Below are positions 33,459-44,026 of a DNA stretch of 64,000 nt, piece by piece. The notes beneath the pieces are model-generated. The model saw only the letters and a program-made list of their open reading frames with translations, did not search any database and was not told where the DNA came from. Source of the DNA: Branchinecta lynchi (taxonomy: Eukaryota > Arthropoda > Branchiopoda > Anostraca > Branchinectidae); contig JAKZAP010000014.1 in the NCBI GenBank assembly GCA_023053575.1, positions 13,728,938 to 13,792,937 on the forward strand, written 5' to 3'. The position numbers were made by a program, and so were the translations under genes. The first letter of the stretch is position 1. The number at the start of each line of letters is the position of its first letter.

Positions 33459-33597
33459 TATATAATGATGTGACTCCTCCATAGTGATGAGTCACAGTTC
33501 ACGCACTTTTCAGTTTGAAAGATGGCACGACAAACAAGAAGAAAACGGAATTTTCTTTCATGGAAGGGATCTAACAAAATGAGTTTAACAGCTGGAG
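33459..33597 (+). other. Possible cryptic promoter and 5' exon inside intron 1
   Basis: A TATATAA box (33459-33465) is followed by a TGAGTCA AP-1-type site (33488-33494) and an ATG in strong context (AAGATGGCA) at 33522. Twenty-five codons (MARQTRRKRNFLSWKGSNKM, then SLTAG) lead to a GAG|GTAAAG donor at 33598. The phase left (1) does not fit the next sulfotransferase exon, so it would belong to another transcript. All parts are short and could arise by chance. Confidence 0.2.
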
Positions 33598-33616
33598 GTA
33601 AAGGACTTTTGATTTA

Positions 33617-34031
33617 AGGCGTATTCTCGCCGTTCCCCGAGGACTCCACTTGAGGAGTCCCCGCGTTTTTGTTTGTCCCGGGGACTCACTCCCCGTATTC
33701 TCGCGAGTCCACACGGACGGGTGAATGCTCCGATTATCATCACGATCATCAATAAGGACTCCCTTTCAAATTCGGAGGGGAATCAATTTTGGTGGTGTTG
33801 GTGCAATGTAAGATTAATGAAAAACAATCAGAATAAACAAAACCAAAAATAAAGTGGATCCCGACTAATTTCGTCAACTGCATATTACTTTTTCGAACAA
33901 AATCCATTTTGGAAGCATTCCCCGTGTTCTCGCTATTTCTGTACGCGGAGTCCTCGTGGAGTGACTCCCTCTATTCTCGCCGTTCTTTTCGATTCCCCAA
34001 GGAGTCCTCGGGGAACGGCGAGAATACGCCT
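33617..34031. mobile_element. PIF/Harbinger-like MITE, copy 1, 415 bp
   Basis: The terminal inverted repeats begin AGGCGTATTCTCGCCGTTCC and match for about 31 bp. They are flanked by TTA on both sides (33614-33616 and 34032-34034). A TTA duplication with long inverted ends is typical of PIF/Harbinger. The interior is non-coding and closely related to the copy at 34381-34785. Confidence 0.85.
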
Positions 34032-34380
34032 TTAGATTCCCGAGTTAACAGATACTTATCGGCGTATGATGATAATTATGAGCCTGTCAATGGTAGAAAT
34101 GTTGCCAACTAGTTCAATAATATTTTTCTAACAGAGTTGTGAAAGTAAGATGTTAATTGCTTTTTTAAAGAAAAAATTAGTATTTTCTACTTTTGATTGG
34201 CTATGACGCTTTATCCAAAACCAACCAATAGAAAGCATAATTCGCTTTTGTAATAAGAGTATGAAGACTTTAAGCTGTAATATCTTTTCAAACACCTCTG
34301 CGAAAAATGTAATCATACGATAAAAAAAAAATTAGGATACCTTTTCCAGCCAAGTGCAGGTTCACAAACGCTTTCACTTA

Positions 34381-34785
34381 AGCGTGTTCTCGCCGTTCCC
34401 TGAGGTCTCCGCTTAAGGAGTAGCCGAGTTTTTGTTTGTCTCGGGGAACCACTCCCGCTATTCTACCGAGTCCCCACGGGCGGGGAATACTCTGATTATC
34501 ATCACCATCGTCAAAAAGGACTCCCTTTCATATTCGGAGGGGAATCAGTTTTTGCCAGTGTTTGTGCAATGTAAAATTAATTAAAAAGAATCAGAATAAA
34601 CAAATCCCAAAATAAAGTGGATCTAGTAATTTCGTCAACTGCACATTCTTTTTTTCGAACAAAATACATTTTAGAAGCATTCTCAGTTGTTTTCTTAGGC
34701 GGAGTCCGCGTGGAGTGACTCCTTCTATTCTCGCCGTTCCCTTCGATTCCCCGAGGACTCCTCGGGGAACGGCGAGAACACACTT
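34381..34785. mobile_element. PIF/Harbinger-like MITE, copy 2, 405 bp
   Basis: A direct relative of the element 350 bp upstream, with ends AGCGTGTTCTCGCCGTTCC and GGAACGGCGAGAACACACT. It is flanked by TTA at 34378-34380 and again at 34786-34788, with one base of slack at the right end. The shared interior includes 'gactccctttca.attcggag' and 'aataaagtggatc'. Confidence 0.8.
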
Positions 34786-34839
34786 TTAGGAGGTCCCGTA
34801 TCGTAAAAGCAAAGCGATAACAAGAACAAGAATCGAGAC

Positions 34840-35077
34840 CAGGGGCACCAGGAATGGGGGGGGGGGGAGGTTGTCAGTCAAATTTGTGGAAATAGTCAAA
34901 CGGATACAGTCAATACAAAAACAAAGTTTTCAATCTTCAAAACAGTCAATTTTTCGTCAAACATGCATTATTCTTAAAAGCTGTCGGTATCTCTGCTAAA
35001 ACAGTCGGTAAAACGATCAGCCAGTCGGTAATTACCTTCCCCCCTTCCCCGAAATATTTTGGCTGGTAATGCCTCTG
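34840..35077. mobile_element. hAT-like MITE, 238 bp, 8-bp target duplication
   Basis: It starts CAGGGGCACCAGGAATGGGG and ends with the complement of CAGAGGCATTACCAGCC. It is flanked by a perfect ATCGAGAC duplication (34832-34839 and 35078-35085). It shares the CAGTCGGTAAAA-type interior with the element at 15921-16156. It is non-coding. Confidence 0.88.
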
Positions 35078-35085
35078 ATCGAGAC

Positions 35086-35724
35086 ACATAATTTTCCGAT
35101 TGTAGTTTCCGATTGTGGGGTTTTCCGAAACTGAATTGACGAATACATAGCCTCCGCAAAAAGTTCTAACTCAGGGTTCAAGGTCCATAAACGTTTATTG
35201 CAGAAACATTTTTGCAACCTGTACTTTGTTCAACGGATCTTAAAACAGTTCTCAAAACAGTTTCTTTTACAAAAACGTTTCACAGAAAATGTTACAAACT
35301 AGCCATCAAGCTGAAACTCTTTTTGTAAAAACGTTGAAGCGGGCAGATTTTTTAATTTTTTTTCAAGATATAGACCTTCAATTAAACCGAAAAGGAGTCA
35401 TTTTGAGCCTTCATGACCATATCGAAGCAGAGGAGAACCAATAGAATTCGGCGACGCAAGTTCGTGAGAAAAAAAGACCAGGGTAACGTTTTTGTTTGAA
35501 GAGTTTTCCAGTTGCAAAATCGAACGAAAATAAATTTCCTTTTCTAGCGTTATATGTATTACATTGCCTTTACTTTTACAAGTCCCAGCACAGTCCACTA
35601 TCTTTCAACCTGATCTAGTGATGTATGCCTTTTCTAAAGCTCAGAAAGTAAAGCTGGGCAAACGGAATCCGTGTCATTTGCAACTTATTTCACAAAAGGA
35701 GGGGTATTTTACTTTACAGTGTAG
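35086..35724. other. Intronic, nothing recognised
   Basis: Short frames only. The element-like poly-C and poly-A tracts here did not show inverted ends. Confidence 0.35.
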
Positions 35725-35967
35725 TTATATCGTAATTCGGGCGAAACCGCAAATTTGGCAGTAGTAAAGCAGGAAGTTTCGGTCAGTATCGTCAAAATAA
35801 ATATGGCTTATAGAGGTATAGATAGAAAGATAGATAAAGAGAATATCTGAACACGGTTTACTCTGATGATTAGCCTGGCGAAGACTGGATCTGGCAAAGA
35901 CAAGACCCAATTGTCTGGATCAAACCTTAGATTTTTGGGATCCCATCGACACCTTCGGTCTTGTTCC
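35725..35967 (-). repeat. Family A fragment, copy 5
   Basis: Reversed copy of the family A left end: 'gaagactggatctggcaaag', 'gacccaattgtctggatcaa', GGGATCCC and 'cggtcttgttcc'. Confidence 0.75.
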
Positions 35968-38038
35968 CTTTGCATGGGGCAACCATATCGGCAATCTCGG
36001 CAACGAAACTGGAAAATACGATGACATTAGGACAAATGGGCTGAAGCGGCTATTATTGTCCTAGTAATAACAAATAAGATAAGACTTTGGTCCCATGCAG
36101 CGACTTCGGATACCCCGACAAACCTGAGCGGCGGTAGAGGTACTTGCTGAGGTTTGAGTTGAAGCCTGTCTACTTTCCTCTTCGCCGCTGCGCATGTCAG
36201 AGGAAGAAGTGCAGTGACCCTCTCTTCAGCGACGCTAACAATACTAGACAACCATTCGGCTTATATTTTCGTAATATCTTCTCTGGGGCTTTACTGCGAT
36301 ATAGCTGTTTGCGCTATGTAACAAACGGTGATGTTCCCGCACTTCCTACCCTCCTCTCATGTTCATAAGGCTGGGAATCTATTAGACTCCGCATGCCATG
36401 GTCTTTAAAGTTAACGAAATAGGGCTGAGGTCCGACATTCTAGGTCTAAAATAATTCAGTGTATCTAAAAATCAGATGTAAAAAATAAGCTGCCTTTCAG
36501 GTAAACCTTAAAGGCTGACTCTAAAGATGAAGGGGGCTAGTCTTTTGGACGCTTGCGACTTGGATCATAGACGTTTTGCGTCTCTTCGTATACTATTTCC
36601 TGGGAAGCATGCGAGAATTCTTGGCCCTCTGCAACCAAAACAAGAACTATGATTTCATGTGGCACTTGCAAGAGTGAACCTCCTCCCCCCCCCCCCTTGA
36701 TACGGTCCTGGTGTCAAGATAGGTTTGATAATTCTGAGCAAACTTCTTGAAGTACAATCATCCTGTGCCTTTCGGGATCAGGAAAATGTGTCCTTTGGAC
36801 CATTTTTTTTTTTCACTTTCTAGTTACAATTTACACTTTCAAGGACCCCTCTTGCTTATTCTACCTTTTATAGTATACCAAGCTCCCTTATGGAATTATG
36901 AGCTCTTAAAATCCCCACCTTTCTTCATTGTTCCGTTTTGTGCCTCCGATCTTTTAGCGCTTTTTCGGACGTGTCTGGTTTTCCGTCACACAACCGAAAG
37001 TTTACAGTAATCTTGAACGTCCAGTGACAACTCTTGGTGAGGGGTTGCCCGGGTCGAACAAAAAGTAAAAAAAAAAGACATAGATCAGAGGTTAAGGCTG
37101 TAAACAAAAAATATTATTTGGTATGTTTCGGGGGTCGCCCCCCCCCCCTCTGTAGAAGGCCCATGATGGGCCCTTATGAATCATAAAAATGCATCTTGAT
37201 CGCCATTGATTTATGCACTTTGTGTTTGATATTCGCACTTTAAGGTGGTTGATCTTAAGTCGTTTTAAGCTGTTTGCCCGGGGGTTATCTTTGGAGTGTA
37301 CCAAGAACGTTTGACGACTTCCCTGCAACTGATGGTGTCATACCGTCATCCGGCAGGAGCTGGCTTTGTATGTGAACACTACTCTGCCGCCTTATGCCTG
37401 GGCCACATTCAGTCGCATCTGTACGTAATTTGGTTTGCTAATTTGGTTATTACCCACTCTTACTTTTCATCCTGGTCACACCTTGAACGAAGGAATTCAA
37501 GACAAATTAGCACCATCATCACTCAAATTTAAACAGAACTGGCTAAAGTCAGTGACTCTGGTCTGCGATTGGTCCAAACACTCCAAAGTTACGTTTCAAA
37601 ATGGCGGAGATGGATTTTTCCATCTCGACTATCTTACGTTTTCAGCGTCTTTTCTTCCCAATTTCGACCGTAAGACAGTCTTATTACCGGCGTTATTACC
37701 AGGTGTGACTATAGTGGGGCCCGGGCATTACCCTGCGGTTGCGTTTCCAAAGCAGTGTTGGAACCTGTGGCGCAGGTTGAGTATCTACCGGCCAAGTTTT
37801 CTCTGAGCGGACGAAAAACATCGGATTCTCGTTGTTTTGACATTTCAGGTCTCTGTCGTCGCGAACTTGTTCTCCAGGATCGGTATACAGCGAGACATCC
37901 ATATTAGTTGAATAGAAGTTGCCACTCTCGATACAACGATCAATGACTGAAAAACGAAAAAAAAAAAAATTGAGAATAGCCCCTAGCAGAGCTATTCAGT
38001 TTATCGTTTCAGATCCAAGCGAGGCAAATCTAACTCGA
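35968..38038. other. Intronic, family D fragments and otherwise nothing recognised
   Basis: Family D pieces lie at about 36560-36720 and 37140-37260 ('gatgggcccttatgaatcat'). A stretch at 36430-36520 is related to 10985-11075. Frames of up to 123 codons (37435-37806) have no motif. Confidence 0.4.
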
Positions 38039-38275
38039 GACGAGACCAAGGGTTTCCATGGGATCCCAAAAATTTAATATTTGATCAAGACAATTGGGTA
38101 TTGTCTTCGCCAGACTCCTTGAACATTTTTACTATTAAATTTAGAAACAGATTAGGGCCAAATAGATAGTCAATTTAGAAAACCAAGTTCAGATATGGGT
38201 TCAGCATGTGTGTTTACCCCTATAATTGAAACTTCCTGCCTTACTTCTGCCAAATTTCCGGTTTCGGCCACATTC
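38039..38275 (+). repeat. Family A fragment, copy 6
   Basis: It holds 'gagaccaagggtttccatgg', GGGATCCC, 'gatcaagacaattgggtatt' and 'aacttcctgcc' and then 'ccggtttcggcca'. It breaks where the MULE-like fragment begins. Confidence 0.7.
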
Positions 38276-38539
38276 CTGGGCTAACACTCAAAATGCCCAC
38301 TAAAAATTCCAACACCTCAAAATGCCCACGACTCAAAATGCCCACGATTGGATAAATTTGAGTTTTTCAGTCCGTAATTAGGCGTGATTGAGTGACGGGA
38401 GGAGTAGACCGAGTATCAGAATGACGATAATCGTTTGATGAACTTGTAGAATCTCAGTTATAAATATAACACTCGTTTATTATTATTTACAAGAAACATT
38501 TGTAGCCTATTGCATCGTGGTTAGATGCCGCAAAAGCGA
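38276..38539 (+). mobile_element. Truncated MULE-like element end
   Basis: It is nearly the same as 6573-6870: 'gggctaacactcaaaatgcc', 16-bp CTCAAAATGCCCACGA units (fewer than in the first copy) and 'cattgcatcgtggttagat'-type sequence. It stops at 'gccgcaaaagcg', about 450 bp before the second sulfotransferase exon. Confidence 0.75.
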
Positions 38540-38989
38540 AGGTGTAAACTCACTGGTACGAAAATTCAGTGACCTATCGTGATCACTCTTACATTTTCAT
38601 CTTTTTATTTCTTCGCTTCTTTTGGTAAACAAAACCAATCGCCGGTATCTATTCTTCTGGCATGGTCCTGCTATATATCCAGGCCAGAGGGGCAGCCTTC
38701 CGGGAGGGTTTTGTCATCCGGGGCCTTGCTCGCGCTACCTAGTTCTTTTCCCCCGTCCGGCGATTATAGGGTCTTGGGGGAGGGGGGTCTGGACCTTGCA
38801 AGTGCTAGAATGCTTACGATGGAACTACTTTTAGTGAATAAGTCATGGGTAACTACACTGTCATATCTCAGCCCTTTTTGGTTAACTTTCAGCAGAAACA
38901 ATAATTCTTGCCGTTCTTATGCGGGCTTGTGACGGTACATAGGCTACTCCTTCGTTACGCACGGAATACTCACGTTCATTGTTAACTAG

Positions 38990-39811
38990 GTATGCTCACG
39001 CACACCAGCTGAACGTCGTGCTTCCAATTCAGGGGATCTACCTCGGGAGTCCCGCACCAGTCAGCACTAAGATGGTTCATCAGGCGCCGTGGCACAAGTT
39101 AGGCTATGATATTTTCGCTCTTCACACTAGATGGAACCATCAGACCGTGAGTGAGCTCCTTGGCCCTGGAGCAAAATATGTCACGATTATGCGAAATCCC
39201 GTTGATTTGTTTGAGTCTTTCTACACCTTTTCAGATCTGACCAAACTATATAACGTGTCTTTGGATCAGTTCATTGAGAACTTGAGTGATAAAATCTTCC
39301 GGCTCAAAATTGCAAGCAAGCGGAAAAGGATCGTTGGGCGCAATCAAATTGCCTTTGACTTTGGGATGAATCAGAAAGAGTTTGACAAACCCGAGGCTGT
39401 AGACAAGCTGGTTGAGTTTATTGACAAAAACTTTGATCTGGTAATGATGGCGGAACGATTCAACGAGTCTGCGGTCCTATTTAAGGATCTTATGTCTTGG
39501 ACTGATGAAGAGGTCACCTTTCTAAAACTGAACGCCAGGATGGAATCTAAGAAAATCAACTTGACAAGAGAACAGCGGAGTAAACTTGAAGACTGGTTAG
39601 CTGCCGACATGAAGATCTTCAGTTTCTTTCAGAAGAAATTTGACGAACGCGTAAAAGATTTTGGGACTAAAGCAATGGCGAGAGAGCTCCAAGTACTAGA
39701 CAAATCTAACAAATTAGTGTACGATCGCTGTGTGCAAAAAGTTATAACGAATGACGACCTACCAGCAGCGAAGAAATGGTACAGCGAAAGCATATTTTCA
39801 TACAAAGCCAA
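38990..39811 (+). CDS. GAL3ST: Galactose-3-O-sulfotransferase, main catalytic exon
   Basis: The acceptor is ttaactag and the first base completes the arginine codon left by the exon at 13014. The text then runs YAHAHQLNVVLP, as expected after NILFR in this family. The 3'-phosphate loop is YVTIMRNPVDLFESFYTF (about 39171-39224), with the conserved arginine, proline and serine that bind PAPS. Further family segments are ALHTRW, FDLVMMAERFNESAVLFKDL and VTFLKLNAR. An in-frame TGA follows at 39813-39815, but a strong donor AA|GTGAGT sits just before it and the family C-terminus is still missing. The exon therefore probably ends at 39811 in phase 2. Without splicing the protein would stop four bases later. 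Confidence 0.93.
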
Positions 39812-39815
39812 GTGA

Positions 39816-40308
39816 GTATAGATTATGCATACTAAATAATCTGAACGTTTATATTTGATGGTGCAAAACGGATACGTCAGCTGAATTTTATTGGAGCTAT
39901 ATTCCGGCCCTTCTTGGCAAGGGTCATCTTCAGGCTCGAGACCGCTCAAGTTGGAAAAACGAACTTGTGGAAAACACAAAACTAAAGATTCTAGCCTAAC
40001 GTTTAATATTTAACTTCGTAAATTCCTTCGTGAGTCTTGCTTGGAGTTAAAAAGGTTGCTGTGTTTTCATTTTGGACACGGCTGCTATTTTTGCTGCTCG
40101 ATTAGGTCGTTGGTCGGTCAGAGATTTTTCTGCATTTGGATTGAATTTTGTTTTGTTGTAGAGAAGAGCTTGGGGCCTAAATTTCCTTTCACTGATGATG
40201 CCTTTCCATGTTTCTGGTAGTGAGTATTCGCCTGTGTTTTTTCGCTGTGTTCTTTCGCAGTCAGCTTGGACTGAAGGAATATTTATCCTCCCTGAACGTT
40301 TACCCAAG
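39816..40308. other. Start of GAL3ST intron 2, nothing recognised
   Basis: No repeat or coding feature was noticed before the foldback structure. Confidence 0.4.
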
Positions 40309-42481
40309 GGTAATTACTACCATACGAGCTATCTTTCCTCTACCATACAAATGAAATACGGAAAGTTGTAAGGTCGAGTAACCAGCCACCCAGGGACTAA
40401 CAGTTACTCGACCATATAACTGGTTAAGTAGGTCGAGTATTCACGGCAATGGCAGCTATTAGTACTCGATCTAAAAAGGAGGATCGATGGAATGAGTAGT
40501 TGACGTCCCAGGGGCTAATCGTACTGTACCTAATATTACTAATAAGAGGTCAAGTATTCAGGGTGGTGACGGCTAAAAATACTTGACTTGTTGAAAGGGG
40601 ACTGGTAGGTCAAGTGCTTGACGCCTTAGCCGCTGTTCGTACTCGACCTAATATTACCATAAGTGGTCAAGTATTCAGGGTGATGACTGCTAAAAATACT
40701 CGACCTGCTGAAGGAGGATTGGTAGATCGAGTTCTTGATGCCATATCCGCTGTTTGTACTCGACCTAATATTACTATAAGAGGTCAAGTATTCAGAGTGA
40801 TGACTGCAAAAAATACTTGACCTATTGAAGGACGGTTGGTAGGTCGATTAATTGATGCCCTAGCAGCTGTTCGTACTCGAAATAATATTAATAATAAGAG
40901 GTCAAGTATTCAGGGTGGTGACGGCTAAAAATACTCGACCTGTTGCAGGAGAATTGGTAGATCGAGTACTTGATGCCATATCCGCTGTTCGCACTCGACC
41001 TAATATTACTAATAAGAGGTCAAGGATGCAGGGTGCTGACGGCTGAAAATACTGTACCTTTTGAAAGAGCATTGGTAGGTTGAGTACTTGACGCCCTAAC
41101 AGCAGCTCGTACTCGACCTAATATTACCAATAAGAGGTCAAGTATTCAGGGTGGCGAGTAGGCAAACCCTAAAAATACTCGACGTGTTGAAGAAGGATTG
41201 ATAGGTCGAGTAATAATTTGTATGACTAAGTCCAAAACACGCCAGTGATCATCGGGAAGAACGAGAAACGTCGCCCGAACAATGACTCAAATCATATGTC
41301 GACCAATCGACGGTGTTCCTTCGGGATAGCTGTGGTGACGCTTCTGACTCATCGCTAGGCATATGGCAATTCTCGATCGGACGAAGAGTTAGTCATCAAG
41401 AGTATTAATTTAGCCGTTATTCGTACTCAACCAATTATTTGTACTCGACCTCTTATAGTAATGGGATTGGAGGTCGAGAATTTGATGGGTGGTAGTTATT
41501 AGTACTTGGCTTAATAAATTTAGCATTAATAGGTGAAGTATTTCAAGTCTCAGCAGTTATTCTCACTTGACGGACTTGACCTAGTGTAATAATTGGAGGC
41601 AGAGTATTGATGGATGTGCTAACTATTAATACACGACCTAATAAATCATGGCGTGTAAAGTGCATTCGCCTTACGAGTGGAAAGTGATCTCGGCGAGTCA
41701 GCGAGAAGCTGTAATGTTTTTGTGTTCGGTGGAGTATCGTTTTTCTCAAGTAGATTAGGTCGAGTACATATAGCTGGTGGGATGTCAAATACTCGACCTA
41801 TCAAAGACCAATTTATTAGGATGAGTACTAATAGCTAGCCAACCTCAAATACTCTGACAGGTTGAGTACGAATAGCGGCAATCAATGACTCGACCAACCA
41901 ATCCTTCTTGAGTATTGAGTATTAAGTATTTATTTTTCCCCACCATGAATACTTGACCTCCTCTTAGAAACATTAGGTCAAGTACGAGCAGCGGTTAGCA
42001 CGTCAAGTACTCGACCTACCAATCCTCCTTCTATAGGCGGAGTACTTTTAGCCGTCACCACCCTAAATATTTGACCTCTTATTAGTAATATTAGGTCGAG
42101 TACGAATAGTGGCTAGGGCGTCAAGTACTCGACCTACCAATCCTCCTTCAATAGATCGAGTATTCTGAGCCGTAACCTCTCTCAATACTTGACCTATTAT
42201 TAGTAATATTATGTCGAGTACGATTAGCTCCTGGGAGGTCAAATACTCGACCCATCTATCCTCCTTTTAGATCGAGTACTATTAGCTGCCACTGCTATGA
42301 AGAATCGACCTACTTAAATATGTATATGGTCGAGTACGGTTAGACCCTGGGGTGCTGGTTACTCGACCTTACAACTTTATGGATTCCATTTCTATGATCA
42401 AGGAAAGATAGCTCCTATTGTAGTAATTACTCGACCTGTTCCTTTCTGACTGCATGTTCCATATAGTCAAGTACTTTTAGC
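40309..42481. repeat. Foldback structure of inverted 117-bp tandem repeats
   Basis: The left arm (about 40309-41220) carries seven or so units of about 117 bp, each with GAGGTCAAGTATTCAGGGTG, AAAATACTCGACCT, GGTCGAGTACTTGA and GTACTCGACCTAATATTA. The right arm (about 41880-42430) carries the same units in reverse order and orientation. The outermost about 140 bp also match in inversion: GTAATTACTAC..GAGCTATCTTTCC at 40310 and its complement ending at 42430. The centre of symmetry is near 41370. Translated frames here are repeat read-through. It lies wholly in intron 2, so the pre-mRNA could form a long hairpin. Confidence 0.88.
41302..41403 (+). repeat. Cassette shared with 50159-50261
   Basis: About 100 bp ('tagctgtggtgacgcttctg', 'gaagagttagtcatcaagag') in the loop of the foldback. 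It is about 80% identical by eye, without gaps, to a segment just before the giant inverted repeat. Both copies share the frame SCGDAS.SS.GI..F.I.RR, broken by a stop in the second copy. Confidence 0.6.
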
Positions 42482-42995
42482 TTCCCAAGACGCGGGCAAG
42501 ACGAAGGTCGCCATATCTCTTACCAAATCCTCATCTTCCGCCGCTTTTCGAGCAAATATCTCCCTTCTCTTGTAACTATACGCGACGACCAATCAACTGA
42601 AAAATACCCTCCCCTTGTAAACTGCTGATAGCGATAGGGCAAATGCAAGGACCAGCACACAACTTATCTTTCACTGTACGGCTTACCGCAAACTTACCAT
42701 ACCCCCCCCCCCCCCACAAACAAACAAGACAAATCTGCCCTCTGATCCAGGTAACCCCAACTTCATCAGCAGATAACAAAGTAAATAATTAACTGGGTCC
42801 AGGACCAGAGGGGGGGGGGGGACCTGGGCACGCATGACATTCTACGCTCGTTTCTGGCCGAAGAATAAAAAAATTATACATTGTATTTTTTTGTTTTTGT
42901 TTTATTTAATTTCTTTATTTTAATTTGCGTACACTGCTTTTGAAAGTGGCGGGTCAGATATAAATGATTTACTTACTTATTATTTCATGTTTTAG
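42482..42995. other. End of GAL3ST intron 2, nothing recognised
   Basis: Contains poly-C and poly-G runs near 42703 and 42811 and a T-rich stretch before the exon 3 acceptor. Weakly related to 32500-32680. Confidence 0.4.
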
Positions 42996-43098
42996 GAAAA
43001 CCAGTACCTGTCAACGGTACGTGCGCAAAGAGAATGATTTCATTAGCGAGCTGCGGGGCATCCAGATCGCGCGAGCCGCAAGCGCGGCGAATTCGTGA
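42996..43098 (+). CDS. GAL3ST: Galactose-3-O-sulfotransferase, terminal coding exon
   Basis: After the acceptor tttcatgttttag the first base completes the AAG codon opened at 39810-39811. The frame gives KTSTCQRYVRKENDFISELR, then a short hydrophobic and basic tail to TGA at 43096-43098. Family members end the same way: a cysteine followed by R, an acidic-hydrophobic segment and a leucine-rich tail after the '..Y' segment of the main exon. Phase, acceptor and homology agree, so this exon is preferred over the TGA that directly follows exon 2. The first AATAAA noticed downstream is at 43733, but it cannot be assigned. Confidence 0.8.
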
Positions 43099-43308
43099 AA
43101 TACAACTAAATCTCATCCCAGAGGAAGTGTGTAAAAACTTTGTGTAAAAGTGTGCAAAAGTGAACCAGTTCCGGCAACATGGTGACAGCGGAAGAGCTGG
43201 TATGCATGCATCAGGCGCAACGAAGTGAACATCAATATGAAGAGTGCTAGGGTTGGCCCACTCAAACGAGAATTACTTTTATAAGTACCTAATTGAAAGA
43301 TAAAAATC

Positions 43309-43381
43309 TCCTCAGCCGGGATTTGAACTCAGGGCCCTCCGCTTACAAGGCGACCGCTCTCCCAATTGATCTGCCTAGGGA
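43309..43381 (-). tRNA. tRNA-Thr(UGU)-like sequence, possibly a SINE head or pseudogene
   Basis: On the minus strand 73 bases fold as a tRNA. The acceptor TCCCTAG/CTGAGGA has one mismatch, the D-arm is CAATTGGGAGAGC, the anticodon loop is CTTGTAA in a GTCGC/GCGGA stem, and the T-arm is CTGAG TTCAAAT CCCGG with one mismatch. The internal promoter B box is GAGTTCAAATCCC. Mismatches in the D-, T- and acceptor stems suggest a decayed gene or the tRNA-derived head of a SINE. Confidence 0.6.
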
Positions 43382-43900
43382 TTGTGAACATAGTTCGCAA
43401 ACCACTGAAATAGTCAGATATAAGACGGCCATAGGAACAGTGATTCCGCTCGAACGCAAATTCATCTAATTGAATTCACATTCCTATGTTCAAGTTACAG
43501 TTCTGTTTATTTCAAATTAAGCTCAACATAAAGATTGGCAGAGAGAAGGCTCGAGGCCAAATGTCACGCAAGGTAATGTATTTTACACAGATAGTGCTTT
43601 ATACAGGGGACTTGTACCGTGACAGATAAAGAAGAAGCAAATTTTCAATTTCAATGTAGAAGTCTAGGACTCCAGCGTCGAAGCCACGTAGATATACCAG
43701 GACCGACATGGCTGGGGCCTCATGGGGAAACAAATAAAACTGTGATGGGTATCACTGACAACCATAGAAAGGTTTCGGCATTGATTGGCATGATATTGAA
43801 AACGTGGTTCTGCTTCTGAAGTCACATAATTCGTGTTTTTGGAACAGTCAAAAATCCTTAATAGCTCTAAGCTATTTCATATTATTCAATTCATGACTAA
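43382..43900. other. Intergenic, nothing recognised
   Basis: No motif or repeat was noticed. A 66-codon + frame at 43619-43819 has no recognisable features. Confidence 0.4.
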
Positions 43901-44026
43901 TCCAAGGAACATCCACTTGATTCAGTTTACATTTCCTAATTACAGGATTAACCGAACAACATAGCTTAATCCCCAATTCAAGCTTATTCATAAATAACAC
44001 ATAAGCCCCTTCAGCATCACTGATAC

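Noticed and set aside
39813..39815. TGA as the end of the sulfotransferase
   Set aside because: It lies inside a strong AA|GTGAGT donor, and a phase-matched exon with the family C-terminal tail follows at 42996.
40614..40820. Open frame in the intron 2 repeats
   Set aside because: It repeats its own sequence with the 117-bp period and lies in a foldback array.
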